In this document: positions 1-7,578 of the stretch, piece after piece
Numbering within the stretch: the stretch's first letter is position 1
Layout of the letters: every line of letters begins with the position of its first letter
From: Phycisphaerales bacterium
GTDB lineage: Bacteria; Planctomycetota; Phycisphaerae; Phycisphaerales; UBA1924
Direction of reading: 5' to 3'
DNA: 7,679 nucleotides
NCBI GenBank assembly: GCA_029260415.1
Contig: JAJDDH010000083.1
Location: 1-7,679, forward strand
Notes under the pieces: generated by a model
Seen by the model: the letters and a program-made list of their open reading frames with translations, nothing else
What the model was told of the DNA's origin: nothing
Database searches by the model: none
Position numbers and translations under genes: made by a program

Positions 1-881
1 GTCTTGTAGATCTCACGCGTCGCCGTGGACTTGTTCAGCGTGTACAGGTGAATCCCCGCGACCTTGTGGTCCAGCAAATCTCGGCACTGCTCCGTCGCCC
101 AGTGCACCCCAACCCGCCGCACCGACTCCGCAGACCCGTCCGTCCGGTTCAGCGCCCGAACCAAAGGCGCCGGGTACCGAGCCCCCAACGCCAGCTCCGC
201 CATCCGCGCCATCCCCTTCACACTCGTGATCGGCATCACCCCCGCGATGATCGGCACATCGATCCCCGCCATCTCGCACCGGTCCCGGAAGTCGTACAGG
301 TCCCGGTTATCAAAGAACAGCTGCGTGATGATCGCGTCCGCCCCCTCGTCCACCTTCGCCTTCAGGAAGTCCATCTCCAGCATCCGGTTCGGGCACCCCG
401 GGTGCCCCTCCGGAAACCCCGCCACCGCAACCCCAAACCCGCGGGGGTCCGGGTGCGCCCCCGACGCGTTGAACTTCTGAATGTACCGCACCAACTCGCT
501 CGCGTACTTGAAGTGGTCCGTACCCGGGTCGTACCCCTCCATGTTCGCCGGCGCATCGCCGCGCAGCGCCAGGATGTTCGTGATCCCCGCCTCCGCGTAC
601 CGCTCCAGGATCCGGCGCACCTCGCCCTCGTCCTGGCACACGCACGTCAGGTGCGGCACAGGCGTCAGCGACGTCTCCCGCTTAATCCGCACCACCATCT
701 CGTGCGTCAGCTCCCGCGTCGACCCGCCCGCCCCGTACGTCGCCGACACGAACGTCGGGCGCAGCTGCTCCAGCTCCGCGATCTCGCTGAACAGCGCCTC
801 CGCCCCCGCCGGGTTCTTCGGCGGGAAGAACTCAAACGAGAACGTCGTTCGGTGTTTGGTAAACAGATCGCGAATGTGCAT
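1..881 (-). CDS. metF: 5,10-methylenetetrahydrofolate reductase (3' end cut by window edge)
   Basis: This cytoplasmic flavoenzyme reduces 5,10-methylene-THF to 5-methyl-THF, the methyl donor for methionine synthesis. I translated the minus strand from the ATG at 881-879, giving 293 codons before the edge; E. coli MetF is 296 residues, so little is missing. Family motifs in order are TFSFEFFPPKN (residues 13-23, with E17 matching the catalytic Glu of E. coli MetF), SATYGAGGSTRE (46-57), ILALRGDAP (103-111, with D109 matching the flavin-tuning Asp), VAGFPEGHP (153-161) and ITQLFFDN (185-192, with the folate-contacting Gln). The start is chosen because GGAG lies six bases upstream and the FEFFPP motif then falls at the usual distance from the N-terminus. 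An in-frame ATG at 938 would add 19 residues that do not look like the family. The gene diverges from the LuxR-type regulator. Its wobble positions are G-rich, unlike the plus-strand genes. The identification is secure; the exact C-terminus is not visible. Confidence 0.96.
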   Translation of the reverse strand, partial: MHIRDLFTKHRTTFSFEFFPPKNPAGAEALFSEIAELEQLRPTFVSATYGAGGSTRELTHEMVVRIKRETSLTPVPHLTCVCQDEGEVRRILERYAEAGITNILALRGDAPANMEGYDPGTDHFKYASELVRYIQKFNASGAHPDPRGFGVAVAGFPEGHPGCPNRMLEMDFLKAKVDEGADAIITQLFFDNRDLYDFRDRCEMAGIDVPIIAGVMPITSVKGMARMAELALGARYPAPLVRALNRTDGSAESVRRVGVHWATEQCRDLLDHKVAGIHLYTLNKSTATREIYK

Positions 882-887
882 CCATGA

Positions 888-893
888 CTCCGC
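888..893 (-). promoter_or_regulatory. Ribosome binding site of metF
   Basis: On the minus strand GCGGAG is followed by six bases and then the ATG at 881. This spacing supports that start over the in-frame ATG at 938, which lacks a comparable purine-rich site in front of it. Confidence 0.6.
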
Positions 894-951
894 TGCGACG
901 CCGCTCTGGCTTGCCCAGACAACCGCCAGCCTAACCATAGTACCGTATATC

Positions 952-967
952 CGGATGAACGGATGAA
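952..967 (+). repeat. Tandem 8-bp direct repeat CGGATGAA x2
   Basis: CGGATGAA occurs twice head to tail at 952-959 and 960-967, followed by TCG. It lies about 70 bases upstream of the metF start and 117 bases upstream of the regulator start. Adjacent direct repeats in a divergent promoter region can be protein-binding sites, but no known operator is recognised and chance cannot be excluded. Confidence 0.55.
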
Positions 968-1070
968 TCGCCCCCGATCCTGTACAATCACCAGTTCTCG
1001 GTCCACCAACCCCGCAAACACCAGCCCAAAACGCATCCGAACACGCGAGCCCACCTTATAGAAGACCGTC

Positions 1071-1078
1071 GGGAGGAG
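1071..1078 (+). promoter_or_regulatory. Strong ribosome binding site that fixes the LuxR-type gene start
   Basis: GGGAGGAG ends five bases before the ATG at 1084. The in-frame GTG at 1078 overlaps this site and would leave no room for ribosome binding, so ATG 1084 is preferred. Confidence 0.75.
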
Positions 1079-1083
1079 TGCCC

Positions 1084-1878
1084 ATGCCCAGCGATCGCAT
1101 GACCGCCAAGGACGCCATCAGGGGCTATCGCCTCCTCAACCAGTGCCGCGACCTGGGCGTCGATCCCGCCAACTGGCGCGAGCACTTCTTCGACGGCCTC
1201 CGCGCCCTCGTCAACGCTCAGGTCGTCATCGGAGGCGAGATGCGCGGCTTTGACGACCCCAAGCAGCAGTTCGAAGCCATGGGCATCCGCCGCGTCGGAT
1301 GGGAGTCCGAGCAGGCCGAACGCTCCTGGACCGAGTACGCCGAGTCCACCCCCATGGAGCGCACCCCCGAGTACCCCCGACTCCGCAACTTCCCGGGCGC
1401 GATGGTCACCCTCCAACGCGACGACATCTGGCACGACAAAGACTGGTACCGCTCCAAGACCTTCAACAACGTCCACCGCGTCTGCGGCATCGACGACTAC
1501 GTCATCTCCATTCGACGCGTCCCCCGTCTCGGGCACTTCACCAGCCTCTTTGTCCACCGCTCTGTCGGGGCGCCCGCCTTCAGCAAACGCGATGTCGACC
1601 TCGTCAACCTCCTCCACGAAGAAGTGGGGGAGATGATCGGCGCCGAACTCGCCGCCGCCGCAGAACCGGGCCTCCGCAAGCTCACCCCCCGCCAGCGCGA
1701 GGTCCTCGATCTCCTCCTCGACGGCGACGCCGAAAAGCAGATCGCCGCCACCCTCGGCATCACACGCGCCACCGTCCACGAGTACGTCACCGCCCTCTAC
1801 CGACACTTCGAGGTCTCCAGCCGGGGCGAGCTCCTCGCGCTCTTCATCGGGCGCGCCCGCCCCCAGCGCGTCACATGA
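1084..1878 (+). CDS. LuxR-type helix-turn-helix transcriptional regulator
   Basis: This 264-residue protein is likely a cytoplasmic DNA-binding regulator. The C-terminal part, about residues 200-257, is a LuxR/GerE-type helix-turn-helix: LTPRQREVLDLLLDG opens the domain, KQIAATLGI is the scaffold, and GITRATVHEYV (225-235) is the recognition segment, followed by LYRHFEVSSRGELLALF. The N-terminal 195 residues show no receiver-type phosphorylation pattern or membrane segment. They are rich in Trp, Arg and Asp and end in FSKRDVDLVNLLHEEVGEMI, which resembles the end of the GAF/PAS-like sensor part of other LuxR-type proteins; this is inference and no ligand can be named. The start at ATG 1084 is set by GGGAGGAG five bases upstream. 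The last four bases form an ATGA overlap with the pseudopilin-like gene, implying co-transcription and translational coupling. It may regulate its own operon, the neighbouring metF, or distant genes. Confidence 0.9.
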   Translation: MPSDRMTAKDAIRGYRLLNQCRDLGVDPANWREHFFDGLRALVNAQVVIGGEMRGFDDPKQQFEAMGIRRVGWESEQAERSWTEYAESTPMERTPEYPRLRNFPGAMVTLQRDDIWHDKDWYRSKTFNNVHRVCGIDDYVISIRRVPRLGHFTSLFVHRSVGAPAFSKRDVDLVNLLHEEVGEMIGAELAAAAEPGLRKLTPRQREVLDLLLDGDAEKQIAATLGITRATVHEYVTALYRHFEVSSRGELLALFIGRARPQRVT

Positions 1879-2807
1879 CCATGCCGCGCCACGTCCGACC
1901 TCGCGCTTTCACCCTCATCGAGCTGCTCGTCGTCATCGCCATCATCGCGCTGCTGCTGGGCATCCTCCTCCCCGCCCTCGCCAGCGCCCGCGCCTCTGCC
2001 AAAAACCTGATCTGCGCCTCACGCATGCGCCAGATCGCCATCGGTTGGCAGATCTACGCCGTGGACAACGATGACATCTCCGTCCCCGCACAGCCCGGTC
2101 GCTACGCCGACGACGCCCGCAACGTCTACGCCCTGGGCAACGGCGACCAGTACCGCCCCCGCTGGTTCGCCGTCATCGGCGCCGCCGCAGGCTTCGACGC
2201 CTACGCCAACCCCAGCCCCGATCCCGCCGACGAGCACAACATCCAGGTCGACGGTTCCGAGGTCTTCCTCTGCCCCAATGCACCCGACTGGACCTCAACC
2301 CGCAACTACGCCTACGGCTACAACCACCAGTTCCTGGGCAACACCCGCTTTATCAACGACAACCCCGACGACGGATTCATTAACTTCCCCGTCCGCACAA
2401 GCTCGCTCCACACCTCGAGGACCGTCCTCGCCGCCGACTCCCTCGGAACCGCCGCAGGCAAGCCCGAATCACAGCGCACCCCCAACCGCCCCGACGGATC
2501 CCGCGACCCCAGCCTCACCGCCGAAGGCGGGCACGGGTACGCCCTCGACCCGCCCCGACTCACAATCAACACCGACTACGCCGACCGCCGCAACCGCGCG
2601 CCAGAGCACCGCTCCGCGCCCCATTCGCGCCACTCGGGCAAAGCCAACGTCAGCTACTGCGACGGGCACGTCGAGTCCAAAACCATCGAGCAGCTCGGCT
2701 ACCAACGCGCCCCGTCGGGCGCCGTCGACGCCCAGGGCGACCAAGCCACCAACCGCGAGTTCTCTGGCCTCGCCACCGACGAAGACCCATCCCCCGTCTA
2801 CCCCTGA
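1875..2807 (+). CDS. Pseudopilin-like protein with prepilin leader and H-X9-DG motif
   Basis: This 310-residue protein has a type IV pilin/type II secretion-like N-terminus. A basic leader (residues 1-11) precedes FTLIELLVVIAIIALLLGIL, with cleavage expected between A11 and F12 and the conserved Glu at +5 (E16). Alanine replaces the usual Gly at -1. The hydrophobic helix spans about 12-36. Near the C-terminus HSGKANVSYCDG (253-264) is an exact H-X9-DG motif, the hallmark of a large planctomycete/Lentisphaerae group of prepilin-like proteins of unknown role. It is probably processed by a prepilin peptidase and held in the inner membrane with an exported globular part. The start overlaps the stop of the regulator (ATGA); no Shine-Dalgarno is visible, consistent with coupled translation. 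A second ATG lies two codons later. No other pilus or secretion genes are nearby, so its assembly partners must be elsewhere. The family call is firm; the function is unknown. Confidence 0.92.
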   Translation: MTMPRHVRPRAFTLIELLVVIAIIALLLGILLPALASARASAKNLICASRMRQIAIGWQIYAVDNDDISVPAQPGRYADDARNVYALGNGDQYRPRWFAVIGAAAGFDAYANPSPDPADEHNIQVDGSEVFLCPNAPDWTSTRNYAYGYNHQFLGNTRFINDNPDDGFINFPVRTSSLHTSRTVLAADSLGTAAGKPESQRTPNRPDGSRDPSLTAEGGHGYALDPPRLTINTDYADRRNRAPEHRSAPHSRHSGKANVSYCDGHVESKTIEQLGYQRAPSGAVDAQGDQATNREFSGLATDEDPSPVYP

Positions 2808-2808
2808 T

Positions 2809-2910
2809 CCTCCCCCGCCGGGGCGGAGGAGGTCTCGAGCAAAGCGAGACGGAGGGGGTGTCTCTCTTCTCCCCTCTGGGGAGCAGGTGTCCGAGCAGCG
2901 GGCGGATGAG
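2809..2910 (+). repeat. Palindromic repeat cluster, copy A
   Basis: This GC-rich non-coding block starts just after the pseudopilin stop. Hairpin 1 pairs CCTCCCCCGCC (2809-2819) with GGCGGAGGAGG (2822-2832), with one C/A mismatch. Hairpin 2 pairs GTCTCG (2832-2837) with CGAGAC (2845-2850) around AGCAAAG. The following CGGAGGGGGT ends at 2859. Hairpin 3 pairs CTCCCC (2869-2874) with GGGGAG (2878-2883), and GATGAGGGG follows at about 2905-2913. The 25 bases at 2835-2859 match 7651-7675 with one mismatch, so this is a dispersed repeat and not local composition. Its position after a stop codon suits a REP-like element, and it might also slow or end transcription of the upstream operon. The outer boundaries are approximate. 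Confidence 0.8.
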
Positions 2911-2965
2911 GGGCTCTTCTCCCTCTCTCATCTCCGCCCGCAACAACTCACCCCCGTTTCACAAG

Positions 2966-2971
2966 TAAACT
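2966..2971 (+). promoter_or_regulatory. Candidate -10 box giving a leaderless pqiA-like transcript
   Basis: TAAACT matches four of six bases of TATAAT and lies six bases before the GTG at 2978, so transcription could start at or next to that codon. No Shine-Dalgarno is visible before the GTG, which fits a leaderless message. No clear -35 box is seen, so this is tentative. Confidence 0.3.
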
Positions 2972-2977
2972 CCCAGC

Positions 2978-3589
2978 GTGCCCCCACCCGACGCCACAGC
3001 CCTCTCCGCCTGCCACGCCTGCGGCCTCATCCAGCAGCTCCCCCCCGTCCCCGCAGGCAAACGCGCCATCTGCCAGCGCTGCCGCGCCCGGCTCGCCACC
3101 GACAGCCCCCGGCGCAGCGCCTCAACCGTCACCGCGCTCTGCCTCGCCGCCCTCATCCTCTACCCCTTCGCCATCCTCCTGCCCGTCATCCGCATCAGCG
3201 AGATGGGCCATGCCAACACCTCGACCATCTGGTCTGGCATGGTCTCCCTCTTCGCCTCGGGCCAGCTCCTCGTCGGCGCCGTCGTCCTCCTCGGATCTGT
3301 CGTCGCCCCCCTGGGCAAGCTCAGCGCCATGCTCACCCTCTGCATGGGCGATCTCGTCCTGCACCGCCGCCGCCAGGCCATGACCTACCGCGCCGTCGAG
3401 TGGCTCGGACGCTGGGGCATGCTCGACGTCCTGCTCGTCGCCACCCTCGTCGCCGCCGTCAAGCTCGGCGACTGGGTCGACGTCCACCCGGGCCCGGGCG
3501 TCCTCGCCTTCACCGCCGTCGTCGTCCTCTCCATGCTCGCCTCCGCGGCCTTCGACCCCAAAGCCATCTGGCAGGAACGCGACACATGA
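2978..3589 (+). CDS. pqiA: PqiA-family inner-membrane protein, single-module form
   Basis: This 203-residue PqiA/LetA-like integral membrane protein probably partners the MCE protein downstream in moving lipids or other hydrophobic molecules between the two membranes. A cytoplasmic zinc-ribbon-like element comes first, with two CxxC pairs (C12/C15 and C32/C35). Four hydrophobic segments follow at about 50-71, 88-112, 148-164 and 173-191. WGMLDVLLVATLVAAVKLG (146-164) and the end motif FDPKAIW (192-198) are typical of the family. E. coli PqiA (about 417 residues) carries two such modules; this protein has one and is complete at both ends. The GTG start is chosen because an in-frame TAA lies at 2966-2968 and no ATG occurs before residue 76, so only this start keeps the first CxxC pair. 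No ribosome binding site is visible. The stop overlaps the next gene by ATGA. The family is firm; the transported substrate is unknown. Confidence 0.9.
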   Translation: MPPPDATALSACHACGLIQQLPPVPAGKRAICQRCRARLATDSPRRSASTVTALCLAALILYPFAILLPVIRISEMGHANTSTIWSGMVSLFASGQLLVGAVVLLGSVVAPLGKLSAMLTLCMGDLVLHRRRQAMTYRAVEWLGRWGMLDVLLVATLVAAVKLGDWVDVHPGPGVLAFTAVVVLSMLASAAFDPKAIWQERDT

Positions 3590-4494
3590 CCCAGCCCGCG
3601 ACCGACATCCCGACCGCCCGCGTCGTCCGCCGCCGAGGCTTCAACCCCGCGTGGCTCGTCCCCCTCGCCGTGCTCGCCGTCGTCGCCGCCGTCGCCTGGC
3701 AGGGCTTCCAGAGCCGGGGCCCGCGCATCACCATCCGATTCGCCAACGCCGACGGCGCCCGCATCGGCGACGCCATCGTCTACCGAGGCCTCCGCGTCGG
3801 AACCGTCCGCGACCTCACCCTCGCCCCCGATCGCCAGCAGGTCAGCGTCGTCGCCGAACTCACTCCTGACGGCGCCCCCCTCGCCACCCAGGGCTCGCGC
3901 TTCTGGATCGTCCGACCAGAAGTCAGCCTCCAGCGCATCAGCGGCCTCGACACCCTCGTGGGCCCCCAGTACATCGCCCTCCTCCCGGGCCCCGCCGACG
4001 CCCCCGTCGCCGATACGTTCGACGGCCTCGCCAAGCCCCCGGTCCTCAGCGCCATCACCGAATCGGGCGACTTCACCATCTCCCTCATCGCCCCCCGCCT
4101 CGGGTCCCTCAGCGTTGGCTCACCCGTCACCTACCGCGACATCCCCGTCGGCCGCATCGTCCACACCCAGCTCGCCGACGACGCCACAAGCGTCCGCATC
4201 CACGCCACCATCGACCCCGCCTACACCCCCCTCATCCGCGAGCGCACCCGCTTCTGGAACGCCTCGGGCATCAGCGCCGACTTCGGACTCTTCGCCGGAC
4301 TCTCCGTCCGCGCCGACTCCCTCGAGTCCGTCCTCTCGGGAGGCATCGCCTTCGCCACCCCCGACCGAACAGGCGACGAGATCCAGTCCGGGCACACATT
4401 CGAGCTCGAACCCGAAGCCCCGGATTCCTGGATTAAGTGGGACCCCGAGATCCCGATTCAGACGACCGACGCGTCTCCTGATGCCCAACCCTGA
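3586..4494 (+). CDS. pqiB: PqiB-like MCE-domain protein with two MCE domains
   Basis: This 302-residue protein is anchored in the inner membrane and is mostly periplasmic by prediction. A cytoplasmic basic stretch (VVRRRGF, 13-19) precedes one membrane helix (about 22-40). Two MCE domains follow. The first, about 46-135, contains GDAIVYRGLRVGTV and SRFWIVRPEVS. The second, about 160-258, contains GSPVTYRDIPVGRIV and TRFWNASGISADFG, both characteristic of PqiB/YebT proteins. MCE proteins form hexameric rings, sometimes stacked into tubes, that pass lipids across the periplasm. E. coli PqiB has three MCE domains and a long C-terminal helix; this one has two and ends in a short tail of about 40 residues, so by itself it is unlikely to span the periplasm. 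Translation is probably coupled to the pqiA-like gene by the ATGA overlap. No pqiC-like lipoprotein gene follows. The family is secure; the stoichiometry and substrate are unknown. Confidence 0.92.
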   Translation: MTQPATDIPTARVVRRRGFNPAWLVPLAVLAVVAAVAWQGFQSRGPRITIRFANADGARIGDAIVYRGLRVGTVRDLTLAPDRQQVSVVAELTPDGAPLATQGSRFWIVRPEVSLQRISGLDTLVGPQYIALLPGPADAPVADTFDGLAKPPVLSAITESGDFTISLIAPRLGSLSVGSPVTYRDIPVGRIVHTQLADDATSVRIHATIDPAYTPLIRERTRFWNASGISADFGLFAGLSVRADSLESVLSGGIAFATPDRTGDEIQSGHTFELEPEAPDSWIKWDPEIPIQTTDASPDAQP

Positions 4495-4522
4495 CGCCCA
4501 CGATCACCGATTCCCGACCCCT

Positions 4523-4547
4523 CTTGATCGCGACAAGCCCGATCAAG
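4523..4547. promoter_or_regulatory. Perfect 8-bp inverted repeat, candidate operator or terminator stem
   Basis: CTTGATCG (4523-4530) and CGATCAAG (4540-4547) are perfect inverted repeats around a nine-base spacer. On the plus strand TTGATC (4524-4529) and TACAGT (4548-4553) resemble -35 and -10 boxes 18 bases apart, so the palindrome would fill the spacer of a promoter for the secreted-protein gene, leaving a leader of about 90 bases. Alternatively it is a weak terminator stem 28 bases after the pqiB-like stop, although no T-run follows. The rest of 4495-4648 shows nothing else I can name. Confidence 0.4.
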
Positions 4548-4648
4548 TACAGTGAGCCCACCGCCAGGGTCTCGGCGTCTATTTTCCACCCGATCGCGCC
4601 GCCGCACGGCCGCGTTCAGCCGATCGAGTTTGAGAGAGTGAGAACATC

Positions 4649-5941
4649 ATGAACACACGCACCACCAGGAGAGGCTTCGCTCTCGCACTTGTCGCTGGTC
4701 TCACCGCCTCCGCCACCGCCGGAGGCCCCGTCTCTGGCGACATCGTGCTCATGGAGGGCGACGCCCTCGAAGGCTCCACCGTCAGCATCATCAACGCCCC
4801 CTTCACCAACGGCCTCGGACAAATCGGCATGGTCGTCGGACTCGACGACGGACGCCGCGCCATCTGGTACGACGGCGCCGCCATCTTCACCTCCGACCTC
4901 GCCCTCCCCGACGCCCTCACCGGCGGCGAAGGTACCATGGGCATCGGCAACAGCGGCGAGTTCATCTACAGCCCCTCCTTCAACGGCGACGACTCCGTCT
5001 GGGGCCAGGGCGGCCTCATCGCCGTCGAAAACACACAAGCCCCGGACTACACCGCAGGATTCAACACCACCTTCCACTCACGCCCCCAGATGACCGACGA
5101 CGGGACCGCCTACTGGATCTCCGGCATCAACGACGGTGCCGGCGGGACCTCCTCTCTCGAGCGCATCCTCTACCGCCGTGACTCCGGAGGCGTCATCACA
5201 GGCCTCTACCGCGCCGGTGACGTCATCGACGGCGCCACCATCGCCACAGGCTCAGGCATCGACTTCGACTACGCATTCTCAGGCAACAACGCCAACAGCA
5301 TGGTCCTCTTCAACGACGCCGCCCAAGCCACCACCGCCGACGGACGCGTCGCCGTCAACAACGTCATCATCGCCGGCGAGGGCCTCGCCACAGGCCAGGG
5401 CGACAACTGGGACAACTTCGACAATATGGCCGTAAACAACGCAGGCAACCACGTCTTCTCGGGCGACACCGACGCCGCCACCACCTCCGACGAGTTCATC
5501 GCCTACAACGGCTCCATCGCCCTCCGCGAAGGCGACGCCATCAACCCGGGCAACCTCTCCGGTTCCGTCGACGCCCTCTCGCTCAACAACAACAACGAGG
5601 CCGTCTTCATCTGGGACGTCGACTCCGTCGAAACCCTCCTCTACGCCTCCGACGCCGCCGACATGGCCGGCTCCACCATCGCCCTCCTCGCCGTGGGTGA
5701 CCTCTTCGACGCCGACGGTGACAACGTCGCCGACTGGATCATCGACGACTTCAACGCCTCCTCCGCCATCGGCCCAGGCCTCGACCTCGCCGAGGACGGC
5801 TTCGTCCACGTCGAGGTGGACCTCGAATCCCTCGACGGCTCCCTCAACCTCGAAGCCATCATCTCCCTCCGCGTCCCCGCCCCCTCGGGCGCCGCGCTGC
5901 TCGCGATGACCGCCCTCCTCGCATCTCGTCGCCGCCGCTAA
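4649..5941 (+). CDS. Secreted tandem-repeat protein with PEP-CTERM-like C-terminal tail
   Basis: This 430-residue exported protein has unknown function. The N-terminus is a Sec signal peptide: MNTRTTRR, a hydrophobic stretch (10-22), then ATA before a likely cleavage after A24. The C-terminus VPAPSGAALLAMTALLAS plus RRRR (409-430) has the proline motif, hydrophobic helix and basic end of PEP-CTERM-like sorting signals, so the protein is probably processed and anchored or released at the cell surface. The body is acidic, rich in Asp, Asn and Gly, and contains only a single Arg/Lys-rich stretch at the very end. Degenerate repeats pair a GD turn (LMEGD 34-38, RAGD 188-191, LREGD 292-296, AVGD 348-351) with an N/D-x-G-x-x-F strand (MAVNNAGNHVF 260-270, LSLNNNNEAVF 310-320), suggesting a beta-propeller-like fold. 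DADGDNVAD (354-362) looks like a calcium-binding loop. The ribosome site before the ATG is weak. It ends 25 bases before a strong terminator and seems monocistronic. Confidence 0.85.
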   Translation: MNTRTTRRGFALALVAGLTASATAGGPVSGDIVLMEGDALEGSTVSIINAPFTNGLGQIGMVVGLDDGRRAIWYDGAAIFTSDLALPDALTGGEGTMGIGNSGEFIYSPSFNGDDSVWGQGGLIAVENTQAPDYTAGFNTTFHSRPQMTDDGTAYWISGINDGAGGTSSLERILYRRDSGGVITGLYRAGDVIDGATIATGSGIDFDYAFSGNNANSMVLFNDAAQATTADGRVAVNNVIIAGEGLATGQGDNWDNFDNMAVNNAGNHVFSGDTDAATTSDEFIAYNGSIALREGDAINPGNLSGSVDALSLNNNNEAVFIWDVDSVETLLYASDAADMAGSTIALLAVGDLFDADGDNVADWIIDDFNASSAIGPGLDLAEDGFVHVEVDLESLDGSLNLEAIISLRVPAPSGAALLAMTALLASRRRR

Positions 5942-5966
5942 GCCTTCGCGACACCACCAATCAAAG

Positions 5967-5998
5967 AGAGCCCGGGGATCCGCATCCCCGGGCTCTTT
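5967..5998. terminator. Bidirectional intrinsic terminator
   Basis: A perfect 13-bp stem pairs AGAGCCCGGGGAT (5967-5979) with ATCCCCGGGCTCT (5984-5996) around a four-base loop CCGC. On the plus strand it is followed by TTCATTT, and on the minus strand by CTTTGATT, so short T-rich tails exist both ways. It lies 25-26 bases from the stop codons of both converging genes (5941 and 6023) and can end transcription of each. Confidence 0.9.
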
Positions 5999-6022
5999 CA
6001 TTTCGCTCTCAGCGAACGAGGA

Positions 6023-7510
<1,488 letters not shown>

Positions 7511-7516
7511 ATCTGT

Positions 7517-7521
7517 TCTCC
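7517..7521 (-). promoter_or_regulatory. Ribosome binding site of ahcY
   Basis: On the minus strand GGAGA precedes the ATG at 7510 by six bases. It decides between this start and the upstream in-frame ATG at 7621, which lies in repeat sequence. Confidence 0.65.
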
Positions 7522-7528
7522 GTTTATC

Positions 7529-7548
7529 CAGCACTGTCCTCAGCGCTG
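7529..7548 (-). promoter_or_regulatory. Hairpin in the ahcY leader
   Basis: Read on the minus strand, CAGCGCTG pairs with CAGTGCTG around the loop AGGA, giving eight pairs in RNA with one G-U. It lies 18 bases before the start codon, just above the ribosome site, where a stem could affect initiation or mRNA stability. I do not recognise it as an SAH riboswitch. Upstream, CAGAAC occurs twice ten bases apart (about 7551-7566 on the minus strand), of unknown meaning. Confidence 0.35.
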
Positions 7549-7578
7549 CTGTTCTGACTTGTTCTGCCGCCTCGTCCT

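Larger units (their letters stand above)
882..1083. promoter_or_regulatory. Divergent intergenic region between metF and the LuxR-type gene
   Basis: This 202-base spacer separates two genes read outward, so it must hold promoters for both unless one is transcribed from elsewhere. It is visibly less GC-rich than its flanks. On the plus strand TACAAT at 983-988 resembles a -10 box, and a CTTATAG stretch near 1054-1060 is another AT-rich candidate; neither has a convincing -35 partner. On the minus strand GATATACGG close to metF could hold a -10 element. I cannot assign a start site from sequence alone. The tandem repeat at 952-967 is listed separately. Confidence 0.4.

Noticed and set aside
48..966. 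Plus-strand open frames opposite metF
   Set aside because: Antisense shadows; the minus-strand frame encodes all MetF motifs without interruption.
1299..1874. N-terminal extension of the pseudopilin frame by 192 residues
   Set aside because: It is Arg/Pro-rich out-of-frame reading of the LuxR-type gene. The prepilin leader fixes the start at 1875.
2809..2936. CRISPR array or tRNA in the intergenic repeat block
   Set aside because: The hairpins are not regularly spaced identical units with spacers, and no cloverleaf or TTC-type T-loop is visible.
2071..4494. 807-residue open frame ending in the PqiB-like protein
   Set aside because: Only the last 302 residues are protein-like. The upstream part is low-complexity Pro/Ser/Thr/Arg read out of frame through the pseudopilin gene, the repeat cluster and the pqiA-like gene.
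1875..4494. One continuous operon from the regulator through pqiB
   Set aside because: The 170-base spacer with strong hairpins between the pseudopilin and pqiA-like genes, plus a promoter-like box before pqiA, argue for two units, though read-through cannot be excluded.
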